Source: Tyto alba (lineage: Eukaryota > Chordata > Aves > Strigiformes > Tytonidae). Taken from it: a stretch of DNA of 64,000 nucleotides. The translations under genes were made by a program, and so were the position numbers. This document shows positions 35,701 through 50,700 of this stretch, piece by piece. The stretch spans positions 11,282,819 through 11,346,818 of the forward strand of contig NW_024881316.1 of assembly GCF_018691265.1 (NCBI RefSeq). Direction: 5' to 3'. The notes beneath the pieces are model-generated. The model did not search any database and had not been told where the DNA came from. It worked only from the letters and a program-made list of their open reading frames with translations. The number at the start of each line of letters is the position of its first letter. The stretch's first letter is position 1.

Positions 35701-38700
35701 AAAACTCCCCCCACATCTTTTGTGGTAGGTTCTGAAAACAGTGTCCATATATTTATTTTTAAATGGCAAAACACAAAGTACAGTGTTCATTAAGCTGTCA
35801 CTTTTGCTCATTCCAGCCCTTATGCTGCCCCCTCCAGTTTTGCTGGTACTGCTGTTTATGGGGACATCAATGAATCAACTTTATGAACAGAGCTGGGTTA
35901 AAAACTTAGTGTAAATACCCTACTTCTACTCTATTTATGTATTCAGATTCAGCAGTGTAGGTAACATAACTAAAATATACCCAGTTCTACCCATTCTCCT
36001 TCTAAATTTCTGGGTTACAGACAGTTGAGTAAAATATTCTTATGACTGTGAGAGCAGTAATAGAATATTTTTTCCTTTGTTAAATTATTTCCTCTGTAGC
36101 TCATCTTTCCTCATCCTGTTTCCGATCAAACAGTATTTTATAGCAAAGCTTTTCTTCAATTAGGATTTGTTTCATAGGAATTGAATACAGAATAGAGTTC
36201 ACCTAAAATTCAATAAATTTCATCATATTTCATTAATTTTTGCCCCTTAGACATAGTTTTATCACTATGCTATTGTATAATGAATGTGGCAATGACAATT
36301 AAGCAATGAAATGCAATGTGCTTAAAGGGCTTCTCAGCTGACCTCGTTCACTCTATCTTTGAAGATACTAAATTGTACTCCTAAGTCTGAATATCAGGAA
36401 TTTTATGTGTTTTAATACAAAGTTTCTGAAGGCATAAAGATCACAGTGCCTATTCTTTACATATGTACCTGTTGTTCAGCACACAACAGTTAGAACCATG
36501 CTTTTGACCTACTAGGACAACTGTTTCTTTCAAAATTGGTGCTCCCCCTCTTTATTTGGGCTGGCTCAGCTCAAATATATGACAGATTTTATAACAAATA
36601 ATATAGTCATGCTTCACAAAATTATAGCATAGGAATATTATTGCAATGGTCCTTTCCCAGAAGCAGTGCTATAATTAACAGTCTGTCAGCATTTCTATTA
36701 TTACTGCTATTGTCAGAGGCTTTGAAACATAATAACTAAAAACATATTTTGCTGGAACATGGTAGAGAAGTCCTCAACCTCTAGGCAGTTTTGGGGCAGG
36801 TTTCTTAAGGTAACAGAGTTATGCAGTCACACTGTCTGGCCATCTGTCTTCCTGTCACTCTGTTCCTAATAAATTTTGAACCCACTGGCCAACTTCAGCC
36901 AGATCTGACAAAGAAAAATGTCTCTAAGAGAACAAATTTCTTTTGGTATTGTGACAGTTGGCAGCTGAGTAGGCATAGAAATACAATTCAGTGCCCTCTG
37001 GGAGAGAAAGTTAACTTCTGTGTTTAGCCTGCCAGCTAACCAGTCAGCACATCTAAGTCAGCATCAGTCCCAACACATGCTGCATCTTGCCAGTAATTGG
37101 TGAGTATAACAAGGGCCGGGGATAGTTTGAGGAAGACAGAAACGTGTGGAAAGATGTGTTTGGGTTGAATAAAAATTGGCAGTCTTGGGGGTTGGGGTGT
37201 GAAGCCAGCATTGAAAAGTGGAATGTGTAGGCACGGTAACATCTGGGAGAGATCATTAGGAAGTCGAGCTCTGGTTGTTCACAGAACAAGCTGTCATTAA
37301 AGAAACTCACTTTCAATAGAATTAGACTAATCTTATTTCTTAAACCCTGACTTGTTTTTCTTACCTAAATCTGCTGTGTCTCCTATCGCACTCAGTGTTT
37401 CCAAGAGGGAGTTTCTTGAGATACTGCTATTTGTTTAGATGCAGAGGGCTTTTCAAAGGAATACCTGCATACCTGTTCCTCAGATGCTGTCTGCACATCA
37501 GTGCTGGTCCTTGTCGGCTCAGAGAAATGAGATGGCCTTAAAAGCAGCCTTAGAAAATCTGAGAGGCTGCAGGGTTAATATTGCTAGCTTACTGAATGCG
37601 TTAAGGGGCTCTTTTGATTTAGACAAAAAGATTGGAATTTGAATCTTGCCCTTTCAGATGGCTTTCAGAAAGTGATGAAGCCAAATTGGATACATGGGAA
37701 AAGCTGCGTGTTCTCAGCACACAGCAAAATGTTCCCTTGAAGATATTGCATGAGTGGTATGTGGAATACCGTATTGTGCCCCAGTTTCTATTGTCCTTGA
37801 AATGATAATACTGTTAAGAGAAGAAGCAAAACAAGGAGTTTTGAGCTTGTTTTCTTGCTGGACAGTTTCCACTGTGTGGCTTCTCATTTACAGCTGGTTG
37901 CTGTATAAAAGATAATTTTCTCTGCAAGTCCAGAAAGACAAATTCCGTTTATGGGGATCTGAAAAATCAACATAGTATTTCTTACTAGTTTATAGAAATT
38001 ATAGTTTTGGTTTGGTTTGGTTTGGTTTTTTTTAATGCAGTGGAATAATAGGTTACGCTTTTGATTTGTTTTTGTAATGTACACCATTATATTGTTTAAA
38101 AATATAATGCATTTCTTTTATTACATACAGTGTTAAGACTAGACTTGCTTATGAAAACAACTTAATCAACAAAGCAATATACTCTGGGATGTTGTCTAAC
38201 TCTGTGTTTAATTGTTATTCAAGGCTTATTGGGTGCTGGTTTCCAACTCTTTGGCAACAAAGAAAAGCTAAAATCCAGTCCTTTACAACACCTTTTTGAG
38301 GTAAGTTCAGATAAGACCAACTAGGCACTTCAGAGGACAGTCCATGTAACCTAACTGTCAAGTTTGTATAGAATGGTTCATCTGCAGGGTCGTGATGAGA
38401 CTCATGTTGGATTTAAATGACCTTGCTTGAAGGACCAGTGCTATCCTGGGCCGTGGCAGCAGGGGCAGTTTTCACCAGGCCGTGGCAGCAGAAATAGGTT
38501 TCATTAGGCTGAAAAATATGCCCCATAGGGAAAGTAATGATACGGATACTTAGGCTGCACTGATTGCTGCTACCACCACAGCCAACATACCGGTATCAAC
38601 TATCTTAACTGGTCATAGGTGACCACTGGGCTCACTGTACTAAATGCAGTGGAAATGGTGTCTCGCATCTAATGCTGTAGTACGTTAGTTACCAAAGATG

Positions 38701-41700
38701 TGAAAAGAAGTGGCATGCATGGTGTAAAAATCCTTTCATTGCTAGTATTTTTAGAATAAGTAATATTTAATTTATGTTTCTTGCGGAGCCGCGGACGAAC
38801 GACACGCCGAGACGGGTTCAGTGTGGGTGATCAACGTGTCTCTTTATTGGTCCAGGGTACATATATTTATACAGACAATGATAATTATTATGCCTACTAG
38901 TCACTAGCTGATTGGCTTAAGCTCTAAAGGTTGTATTCGCATGGTCCACCTACTTGCAGTTAGCTTACAGCACAAGCTTCTCATAACACTAAGTTTCTCA
39001 TGCTACTATTTCTGATTCCTGTTGACTTGTTTTCGATACACGACAGTACCATAACACAATGTTTCTCAGACCACCGTTACCATAACACTGGGTTTCTCAG
39101 ACCACTATTCCTAATTCCCCTTAACCTGTTTTCGACACACCACGGTACACAGGGCTGAAGCGTCCTTGACATTCCTCCTGTATCAGCAGCTGCGAGCAGC
39201 TGCAGGCAAACCCTAGTGAGGCCCAGCATCAGCAGCTAGAGCAGGCTCTGATCATACAATTGCTCGGTGGGCTCAGGACCCTTGTCTCTGAGCTATTCTC
39301 CAACAGTTCCTCAATACACAAATCACTGTGGTTGGGGAAAAAGATCTTTAAAGTGTTTTGTATCTAATATGGAGGCTTGGCATATACAGGTAAGGAGGAG
39401 TGACAGTCACTTTCGAGAATACTGTTCTGGCTGTGCAGAATGCTCTCCTTTCTTCCAAGAGTGTGAAAGACACAGGATCATTAGAAGGTGCTCTTTCTGC
39501 TGACAGGCATTCAGGACATGACATTCAGGGCATGACAGGCCTTTCAGCGGTAGGGAAGGCTGTTTCATTGCAGGAGGTTGCCCACCATGCCCACCAGCAT
39601 GGTGCAAGTGCTATAGATCACATTTCTGTATGTTGGGGACAAAACTGACTCGGTGGACTTCTCCAGGTTAGCCATAACAATTGAGGTAGTTTTAACAAGT
39701 CTTGTTTTTCCAGGACTAATATAGTTGTGATTGTTGGTTTGCTCTATCCAAATATGCCTAATATCATCTGAGTTTTTATTTATTTATTCTTCTTTACCCG
39801 TTTGTGTGTCACTTCTTGTTTCATACAGTGCAATGAGCAAAAAAGGTTTCTGCCAGTCTTTTGATGCTTATAACTGATCTTTGGTTGACAACCATGCTGT
39901 ATGTAAGAGAACGTGACTTACGTACTTATCTGCACAAATCCAACAACCCTGAGGGTAGGTGGGAGAAATTTTCTGAATGACTAAGGTTCAAGCCCTCGTC
40001 CTTTAAAAGAAAGATCTCATGTGTTAATGGGGCTTTGTCAGGGTTCTTGTATGGCACTGTTAAGTGTTCTCCTATTACAAAGCTGAGCTGTGCTTCACCC
40101 TCTGAGCTGGAGATGGGAACTATTGCTAATGCTGGTGTTCGGGCAGTATGTCACAGGATAACTCTTTTGCGTAAATCTGTTCACTGGCAAAGGAACAAAC
40201 TGTGTTTGAATATTTGGATACTCTACAGCTGAATACATATTAAGCAGATTGTTTATGTGACGGAGTAGCTCCTTCTGAGTTTGCCAGCTTCTTTGACATA
40301 GATAAATTTTGTTCACTTGTTCCTTTATACTTGAGGCCTGTTCAATAAAATTGATAAAAACACACAAAGGTGTTTTAGAGCTGTAGGACCGGTTTAAAGA
40401 GATGAGAAGTAGTCATATTCTTGCGGTTATGCATTGCTGCATGTTATTTAATTTTAGTTTATAAATTCAGTCCGTTCTTAGGATTTAAATTTTGAATGCT
40501 TGAATTTTGCACTAAAGCTTTAAAACACCATCTATTGCAGTAATGTGTGGGCTTTATGACCTTAAAAAAATTACCTTCAAGTGTAGGGAACAGTATTCAG
40601 TCAAGCTGGAAAAGGTTCTAAGACAGTAGTTGTTTGAGACCAAATTAGTTTCTCAAATATTCCCAATCTTTAACTGTTTGTTCAGCTGTATTCCTAGTTT
40701 ATATATAACACTGAGATGTGTTCAAAGTGGTGTTTTGTCTGCTGTTGGGTGAAACTAATTTTTCCTATAGTTCATTTAAAAAGAACATTTCCGTAGCCCA
40801 GTTTCTATATAAATAAATAGATAGACAAATGTACCTTTCCAAATAGCTTTGCACCTTCCATTTTGGTCGAGTCAGATGTAAATATACCTTTTGCATTATT
40901 TTTGCTTTATAACATCAAAGATTTGGGGAGGGTAGGTTTTAGAATGTGTGAAGCTACTGATGAGGGAGGGGGAACATTGTTCTTGGAAAGGGATGAATTT
41001 TTCCTCTACTTTAAATTTATTTTTTGTGGCAGAACTAAGCAAACATTAATCTTTGGGGCTTGTTAGCAGTACTGCCTGTTAAAATCTCTAAAAATCTTGG
41101 GACATAAAAGAAAGGGGAAAAGTTCAAGAGTTTTGCTGTGGAAGTTTTATTTTTTTAATAGGCAGAACCAATTTGAGCGAGGTATTATTGGCAAACTCAT
41201 CTGAACGTTGCAGGAGTGAAGTTTTTATAATCATTTATTTTTTGTCAAGATTGCAATGATTTGGGGATGAAAACTCTTTCAGGGACTTAAAAATTAAACA
41301 GTGTTGAACTATTTGGTTCTAAATACATTGTGTAACCACTAGTTTGTTTAATTATTTTTACACAGTACTTTAACTTTTTAAAAACTCTTCCACGGGCTTT
41401 CAAGATGCTTTGTGTGGAAAGCAAGGAATCATTATCTGGGTGAATATTTGGCCTTTAGATGTAAAGTAATATGTCAATCAACAGGAGAGCCAAATTTGCT
41501 GTACATAAACAAAGATGGCTAATGCAAGAGTTTGTAATGCTTTCAGCAAGCTGACAGGGCATGTGTGTGTCTAGTCAGACGCTGACATTCATATGCTTGA
41601 CTTCAGCCTCAGAGAGACAGCGTGTATTAGTATGGGTGCAGAGTACTCTAAGTACAGGGTTTTGGATTAGAACTGGGGTTGGGTTTTTCTGAGTTTGTAA

Positions 41701-44700
41701 ACCAAGTCTCTCTAGGATTTTGCTGCTTCAACTGCCATCTCATTTTTTTAAGCAGTTCACTTGTTTTAAGTATCAACTTTGTGGTTCTCTGAAGAAAAGT
41801 CTCTGGTTTAAAAGGCAGTGATGGTGTCCCTTCCATGCATAAATTAGTTCTTCCATATTCTGCTGCTGCAGTTGTTTCAAGGTTATGAAGAGGATGATAG
41901 CAACAGCAGTAAGAAATTATGGCATTAGTCTTGTTTCAAGATAAGCTGCACATTTTCCTATTGGAGTTTGGACTACTCATTTATCCTTTAAATAGGAAAT
42001 GTGTTCATTTAACACATCTTTAAGATTTTGACACTACAAATGTAATCTTTAAATGTTTTTATATTGTTCTTGTATAACTTTGCTTATTTTTATTGGAGGA
42101 CAGGATTATACTTCTTCAGCATTCTCGGTGACATTTTATTTTAGGTGTATGTGCAAATTAACAAAGAAGCAGAAGATGAAAACACAAAAAAGCTGGCTAA
42201 GGATTTCTTTAGAAAACTGGAGGAACATGATGAGCAGACATTGTCACTTTGGAAACAATTTAGAGACTTCAGTATTGAAGAATACATCCGAATTTATAAG
42301 GTACAAATCATCCACTGCTTTTTCTCGTGTTGTTGATAAAATGGTCTCTTTTTATCTATTGCTCCATCAATCTAATTGACAGCGCACAGCGCCTTTTCAT
42401 CCAAGAGACTGCCAAGCAGTGAACTGACTTAGGAACAGAAGTTGCTGTGATGTTGTCAATTCATTGCCTTTCCAGTAAACTTTACAGTGTTCTGGGCAAG
42501 TTGTTTCTCATTATGCCAGGTAATGCCCCATTCTGTTTGGAAAAAGCACAGCAGTTGATTTAACATCCAAGCAGACCATCACTTTCATTGCTGACAGCCT
42601 AGATACAATTTATTTAATGGTATCTATGTAATTGGCTCTTAGACTAATTCTCCCTTCTTAGAAGTCCTGAAACTAGGTGTATGGTGCTAAGCAACAAAGC
42701 AAATCAGTGTTAGATAAATATTACTCAGTTTTGCTTTATCTTTGAAGTTGGCAACAACCCACTAAATTTAACAGTCTTCATGTAATAAATTTTCTTAGGA
42801 GATAACTCTGTTTTCACATTTCTGGTCTAATGTTATAATGCAGAAATTTGTATGTTGCATATTAAATCGAGTGTAAGAAATTATAGCAGCAGGAGTTTAC
42901 AGTAGTAATCAGTGCATAAGTTACTTGCAGGTTAAGTTGAGGGGATATACAACCATCTGTTGCATACTGTAATCTCAAGAATGGAGTCAGTGTTCACTGT
43001 TTCGTGGGAGATGTTTGTGCCACTGACCACAAAATGAATCTTACGAATTTGGGAAACAGGAGTGAGATATACCTTCTGTCACTGAATCCAGTGGTATTAA
43101 TACTATGTAATCTTACTCAAAAACCAACTGAGTCCACCTGAAAAGCAGCTAGTGTTTTTCTTTCCCACATTCTTGCAATGAAATTCTGGAAGGGATGCCC
43201 AGTTTTGATGGGCTTAAACATTTTTTTTTTTCTAACTTGCAGCTCCAAAGAATTTGTGACTCATTTTATACCACTTCCTTCTTACAGTATTATTCTTTAC
43301 TTAAAATTGCACTTTTCCATCTCCTTCCCCTTGATGTATTTGTAGAAATTGGTCATGTCTTCTTTCATCCTCGATTGCAAAGTTAGAGGAGTGGCCTGCT
43401 CCTTCCTCCGTAATCCAGACAAACTGGCTGTGCTTTAATTTCTTCCCTGAAATAGATCACTGGATTCATGCCAAGTACTCTAAGATTTCCTAAGTGAGAT
43501 ACAGCCTTGGTAATTCTCGTGGAAAGCTGGCCTGTTAAGTGGGTATTGGGCTGTGTATGCAGCTGCATCATGATGGTAACTCATCACTAATCACATGATG
43601 ACTGGTACAGCTAGCTCTTTCTCTCCCAATTCCATTCAAACCAGTAAGTATTGAGTTGGTGAACAGGCAGCTTTGTTGCCCTCAGTTAGAAACCTTGTCT
43701 TTTGTACTGTTAACGTTTCACCCAGTTTTGACTGCTAAGGTCATCCTGTCTCCCTTAGGTGTACCCTCAGCCTCCCTAGTAATGGTGATTTCTATATGAT
43801 CAGCAGTGCTTGCGAGCAGCTCCTGCTTTTTTAACATTTCTTTTAGCATCCTTTTAAAATAGAATAGGTTTCATGTCCAGCTAACTTCTCTGCAGTCCAC
43901 CAGTTTTGCCGACAGCACAGCAAGTTAGAGATGTACCCCAGAATTTTTATACTAATTGCTCTATCCAGTTGACCCCTAGTTTCTCATGAACTTTATATCC
44001 AGCACTGTGTTCAACTCAGGGAGATTAATTCTAATGCAGAAATTGATTAAATCAAAATCCAAACATCTATTCCTTTTAACAATGAAGTGACATTTCCTGG
44101 GATAAAATTAATCTTTGCACTCTGTCTGACCTGTGACACAGACCTGTCATCTGACTGAATTTGAATAAATGATTATCCTCAATCTTAACAATGTTGCCCT
44201 TCTTCAATATTCTTGGAACTTTTCAGCGTCTAGGAGTGCACTTTGATGAATATTCCGGAGAATCATTTTACCAAGAGAAGTCCCAGGAAGTTCTAAAGAT
44301 GTTGGAGAATAAAGGACTTCTTCAGAAAACAATGTATGAACTTATTATTCAATCTATTGGTGTAGTTTACTCAACATCTCAGTTGCATTTCAAATGAGAT
44401 ATGATGAGTGAGGTTTGTACGTAATCTATGGGGAAGAGTTTTCTTTGCATGGTTTTGGTAGCTGTTCTAGTAGAAGACCAAAAGAATTTGTGCAGTCACA
44501 GCTAAAAATGAAGTTTGTCTTTTCTGTGGCTAGCACAGAAGCCTGGCTGTGACAGATTAGGTACAATGACAGTGTCCAACTCCTAATGGCCTTTTAGGAT
44601 GTTAATTTATTTAGTAGCTGCATGTGCCATTTAATGAGTGGAGTTAGAGGAGATCCTTGCCTTGATGAAGGATCTGCCTGGCTGAACTGAAATGGAAGCT

Positions 44701-47700
44701 GTAGTTATGGAATGCACCAGAATATTGGCAGGTGGCTCCCGGCCATCAGCAGTGGTGACAACAAACTTAGAGGAACACTCTTCAGAAAGACTTAAAGGAG
44801 ACAGTCATTCAAAGAAAAGGAGGAGATTGTCTAGAGTTAGGGGGGTTCCATGGCAAGAGGCCTTTGTTTTGGTTCTGACCTCTATCTTATCTGTATATTG
44901 GATCTGGCTTGCAGTTACTTCAGTGTTTTCTCTCAACTTCTAGAAAAGGAACAGGAATTGTGGATCTTTCGGAAAAGAAAGATCTCTCATCGTTTTCCAC
45001 CGTCATGCGTAGTGATGGGACATCTCTTTATATAACAAGGCAAGTAAACCCATCTGTGTTTATTGCCATTTATTTTGTCAGTAGATTTGTACATGAGTAC
45101 CTTGTAACTGATAGTACAAATTTTGTAACTTTGTATTTCTGGGGTGGAACACCTTGACTAATGAGTAATTGTAACTGGGACTAGCAGTGCAACTATGATG
45201 GGATGAAAATGGCTGAGGAAAACCAACTGCTTTTAAATACTTTTCTTCCTCTTGGGCAGTCTGTTAGTAAATCTCCTCTTTCCATAAAACATACATCTCC
45301 TCTTTCCATAAATCATAATACTTTCTCCAGATACTGAATTTGAAAACAAAGCTGGGATCTCTTCATCTAATAAACACGTGCCAAATAATGAAGGTTTTCG
45401 AAAGACCTTTGCCTAAAATGTTTATTGGCAGTCTGATGCAGAAGCAAATGGCTTGTTCAGCCATGTTTTCATTGACTCAGTGAACCACCAGCACTGTACC
45501 ATGAATTTTATCACTGTTTCCCATCCTTTTCATCAGTATCCTAAAATTTCTTTTAGGTATTTTAATATGGAAGGCTTAGCAGTTTCTTTGTGCCAGTAAT
45601 GTATATAAATCAGATGTGTAGCCCTGAGGGTAAACTGTGTGCAGCTTTTTAGGACAAGGTTATTAGAGAGATGCTGCAGTCAATTCTGCATGTTAGGGAG
45701 CTGCTGAATCCTGTAGCTGGGTAGAGGGAAGGCTGCCACAGCTCCATGCCCACAGGTCCAACCAGGAGTCAGGTGAAGAAATATACATGCATGTATGTGT
45801 GTATATGTATTCTCTACCTACGTAATATACAAATGTATTGTAAGTACAGAGTATGTATGCACAGTGTGTATCCCTCCAGTAGCTGAGCTCCAGCACTCAG
45901 TCTGTCCATTAGCTGACCGCTGGATCCCCAGGTCTCCCCAGTTTCTGGCACCATGACGTGTGAGCCCCCAAGGCCTTTAGCCCCACCCCAGTTGCTGGTC
46001 CAGACACAGTGGATCCCTCCAGTAACTGAGCTTAGACATGTGGTCCATCCAGCAGCTGGGCCTGGATCCTCCCTCTCCCCTGTTGCCTCCTACACAGCCG
46101 CACGTGTACGCAGGTGAGCCTCTCCAGCAGTTGGCCTGGTCCCCCTGATGCCAACAGTACAGACTCTGGGTGCCTCATCTTTGAAGGCCTGCACTTACCT
46201 GGCTCCCAGGGCACTTCACCTGCTTGCTGGCTAGTTCAGCTTGGTATTTGCTGTCAATCACATGGGACTGCGTGCACCCTCACTCCAGTTGTTGGCAGCA
46301 GAGACACCTTGGCTCCTGTGACCCGTGGTCAGACTCCAGTTGCTGTCACTTAATTTTGCTTACTTCCAGTCTCTTCAGTTGCTGGCACCACAGGTGCATG
46401 GCCTTTATGAGCTGCAGTCCCCAGCTCCAGTTACTGGTACTTAGACCTCCAAACACACATGCACGCAGAAGGGAGACCCCCTCACTCAGGAAAACATTGA
46501 AATGGAGTTCAGTGAGTAGACAGGACAGACTCTGCTCATCAGGTGCAGGACAACCAGACAAACAGACTAACCAGCAATTGGTTTACCAGCCTGCTGTCCC
46601 TTTTATCATCTTCTCCCTATCTTTTCCCATCTTTGGTTCCTCCACTAAGCATCCCATAATAAGTCTCGTGCAATTGCAAAATGCTTTTCCGTTGCCTCTC
46701 ACACGTCCCGCGTCCCTGAGGCAGTAACCTCCCTCAGTCAGAAGGTGATCTGGAGAGCTGCTCCTGGTGACCCCTGAGGTGAGTTTCAGACTGGGACACG
46801 GGGCTGATGGCCCTCTGTGACAGCCCTGGGAGGGGCTCGAACAAGTTGTTCCTCTGTACTACTTTGTGTGTGTGAAGATGAGTTTTTTATCATATAACCT
46901 AACGCTGAGCTCTGGGTTAGTTTTCCAGGAGAGGATTGTTTCTCTCAAGTCCCAGCTGATTGATTGTCCCAGTAGGCAGACAGAGACCAGACCTCCTCTG
47001 TGCATAAGAACTGTTTCCTCAGTAATTTTCATAGCTAGTGGTTTAAAAAAAAACATTTAAAACACATAATGAACGAAGTGTACATGTCTTCTTTTTTGTG
47101 TAAGGCATACGTGGGTCCCTCTAATTGGGCAGCCTTCTCCCCTCCGTAAGAGCAGATTATTTTCCTGAGGCACATAATGAGGTATGTTTGAGTGAAAGTT
47201 CAAGCAGTTTCTCATTATGTCTTTCAGAGATCTTGCTGCTGCTGTAGACCGAATGAATAAGCATAGATGTGATACTATGATTTATGTGGTAAGTAATTCT
47301 AGATTTCACCAAACGCTTTTGAGCCTGACTCTCTCCAGTAATCCAAGGGGCAACCTCTTGCTTGCAATATGACTTTGGCACAGGGTGTTTTTGGCAGTAA
47401 GACAGATACCCTTACTGCCCAGCAGCTGTGCCTCAGCGTGGCAGTGTTTCTTGGTTCTGTTTCAGTTTGTGACCCACAGAATGGTTGAAAAATTGGCTCT
47501 GAAGTTATTCTCCGGTGTAAAAATTCATTGCAATTCATTTTAAAGGAACTTTTACTCAATTGACATTGTATTTTCTGTATAAATGTTGTAATTAATATTT
47601 AAACAAGTCAGAAAAAGATGTTAGTGTTATAAAGGGTTGTGAAATGTTCATTTAGAAATTAATGGTCTAGAATGAATCTAAGTCTACTCTAAAGTCCTGA

Positions 47701-50700
47701 TATCTTATCTGAAATGTAAATTTTTATGGCTTTGAACAGTGCCTCCATTTCATTGTGTAGAAATTGCACAGAAAGTACTGCTTAATCAATCTGGATGAAG
47801 CAGTTGTAGACAGGGAATCTTTTAATATTTCTTTGTTTGATTATTTTTCTTTTTAACAATTCCAACAGTATTAGTAATGAATAGCAGGCTTATCTCATCA
47901 CTTGTGTGAAACTCTTTTTTGCTCTAGTATTACCAAGCAAATATCACATGATACTTTTAAATCTTCTTTTTCCCAGATTTAGAAAAAAATAATTTTGAAA
48001 ACCATGATCTTTCATATGAAGTCAATTAATAACATATGGAAAAAATCCACGTGTTTGCGATGTGTTTGGTAACGCCCATACATCATCTCTGGTACAGCTT
48101 TTTCAAAAGTCAATATAGTGTTGCAAATACCATGATTCAGGCGAGGGGGAGAGATCAGTAAGCATCAAATGAAATACACAGATTGTTTAAAGTGTGACTT
48201 TTAGTTACATTTCTCCTTTTATTTTTAGTCTTCAGGAAGTTTCCAGTAGTTTGCCATTCCCACATGTGGTCATAGAACAGGGATTTTTTTGGTTGTGTTT
48301 TTTTGGGGGGAATTGTTTAGTTTTGGTGGGAGATTTTCTACCTCTACTGACTGGAACATTGGAACATGGGCTCACTGGTATCGAAGAGCAGCGTGGCTGT
48401 GAAAGTGCAATGCATTAGGAATGTTAAGGAAGTTTCCCGTCTAGTTCATGTGGATAGGTAATTATTTGTATTTGCTATGCCAAGGACCAAGGGAGAAGGA
48501 ACAGTTAGAAAGAAAATAGTTGAGTGGGTATTTTGCACAAATTAGGATATGAATTGCATGTTAAGTTTATGCTGTGAGCAAGTGTCGAAGCAATGTCTTG
48601 AGCTGACTGGCTGCTCACAGCTGAACTCCAGTAACTGTTTACTTCTTCGCCTGGGCTTCTTTGATTTGCTAGTCCAAACAGATATGCAGCAAAACCAGAC
48701 TGTGATGTGATCAGTGTGTCTGTTGTAATCAACGTCCAATTCAAGTTGGAAATGACAGATTAGCCTGTCTGGTCCTGTTCTCTCATCCTCATTAAGGTGG
48801 CATAGTTTTTGGATGACATGGTTAGTATTTTTATCACTTCTGACTTTCTGAGGGCTGAGAATGTGGGTCATAAAATGAGAGGGGTAATAACATGAACTGC
48901 TAGGAGAGTTTGTGGGACAGACGGCCTGATGGAGGGAGCTGCCAGGCTTGCTGAGCTTTGCTGCTGTTTTGTGGAAGTACTTTGTAGTGGATTAGGGCTT
49001 TACTTAGTGTTACCAGAGGCAGGAGGACTTCATAGGTTTAAGTGAGAACACTGATGATTTCGGTCTTTAATTATTGGAACCAAATGTATTTCAGAATCCT
49101 GATCTTGTTACAAGAAAATCGTTTAGAGACTCTTGAGTCTTAATTCATAAGATCATCTGATTTTCATCAGATCCACTTGTTTAAAAGAACATTAAATTGG
49201 TTTATTAGTTGTAATGCTGTAAATCAGTGCATTCACCAATTTATATATAAAAAAAATCCTACCTATTTCATAAAAATGCATTGACATGAGCAAAATATTC
49301 AAAACATTTTTAAATGTGTGGCATGTATTATTAAAGAGGTACTAAGATTCCATTGAATGTTGCACTCAAAACAGAGATGAAAATGCTTTTATATATGAAG
49401 AATTATATATAATCCACACTGTCAGACTGCAAGCTTCTCCCTTAAAGATAACCAGATGGACTGCATTTAGACATGTATAATTTTGGGGCCTGTAAAGAAA
49501 AAAATTGCCATTCTTCATAATGCAAGTCTTCTTTTTGAGCATTTTTGTTATTTTTGCCATTCCTTGAAGCTATGAAAAAAAAAAAAAAGTAGTTCTATGA
49601 AATTCTAGTGTCTACAGGTTCATCTTTTTTAACCTACTTACACATCCATGATTTTAGTGTTACTTTTAGGCAGAGATGAAGTTGTGTGGTAGTCCTAGTA
49701 TTTATTTCCATACTTCTTAACAGATTTGGTTTTCATGCAATTTTAGTTATGTAAATTGTTCAAGCATTGTAAACACTCATTGTTATGCTTCTTGCAGTAT
49801 CACACAGCATCCCAAAACCACAGGAATTGATGCTCAGTTTTCAGGTGGCCAGCTGAAATATGGAATTCAGCTTGTACTGCCTGATAGATATTCTTATCTT
49901 GGTCTCTCTTTTCATGTTCTTAATTCCACGGGAGTTTAAGGGATTATAAAAAAAAGTTCTTAGATTATTATTAGATTATTCTGTGTTAATGATTTTAAAT
50001 ATTATTCTCTACGCTATTTCTATATACATTTGTCAAAGCAAGTAAATACAAACTTAAGTTGGCTTTTAGTTTAATTTTAGCTGAAAATTCTGTTCAGTGA
50101 ACAGTCACGAAGAAGCAATTAAGTTCAGAAGGATTGAAGTCTTTTGACAGTGAGTATTGTCATGATTTGTCACAATGTCTACTCACAAAAGACTGCAGTC
50201 CTTCAAAGAAGCTTTTAAATGCTGTGATCGTGGTCTGGGCGGTGAGGGACATGCTGTTGTGCACACAAAACAAACCCCGTTTCTGTCATGGAATGTATAA
50301 TCTCTTGTAAACCAGGAGAATAGAGATGAATTCTGGCCTAGAGAGAAGCAGAAGAAACGGTCAGGCAGCGTTGACCAGCACAGTGAGCTGGCCTTAATCT
50401 AAACTTTCTAAGTTTTATTGTGAGATCTTTTAGCGAAAGAGATCTGGCTTTTACAGGTACAGAGAGCTTCTGTCATATGTGAGGTGTGTGGAAAGGAGCT
50501 TGGAAGGCCCTGGTTGAAATGCTGACCAACACTATCCATTTCTTAGCCTTCCTTGTGAATCGGCACAGAAGTGATGCATAGGAGTGGGGCAAGATATGGG
50601 GAACTGTGAGAAAGGAGGCAGGGGCTTGTGGCTTGATACAATGGTAGAGTTGAGAAGAAACACAGATAAGCACTTCACTCACTGCTCATTCCCTGTCTTG

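Larger units (their letters stand above)
38301..42144 (+). other. RARS2 intron 8
   Basis: 3844 nt with the antisense ERV 3' LTR. 39330-42140 shows nothing recognisable. Confidence 0.8.
45040..47227 (+). other. RARS2 intron 11, GC-AG
   Basis: 2188 nt starting GCAAGT and ending TTTCAG. About half is the LTR-like minisatellite block. Confidence 0.88.

Noticed and set aside
39267..39648. Two overlapping plus-strand frames beside the ERV LTR
   Set aside because: No homology, wrong strand for the ERV, and no splice context.
43390..43990. Possible old repeat in RARS2 intron 9
   Set aside because: Only vague resemblance to ancient amniote repeats and no diagnostic end.
44191..44397. 68-codon open frame starting upstream of RARS2 exon 10
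   Set aside because: Only 44227-44333 is exon. The extension on either side is intron read-through.
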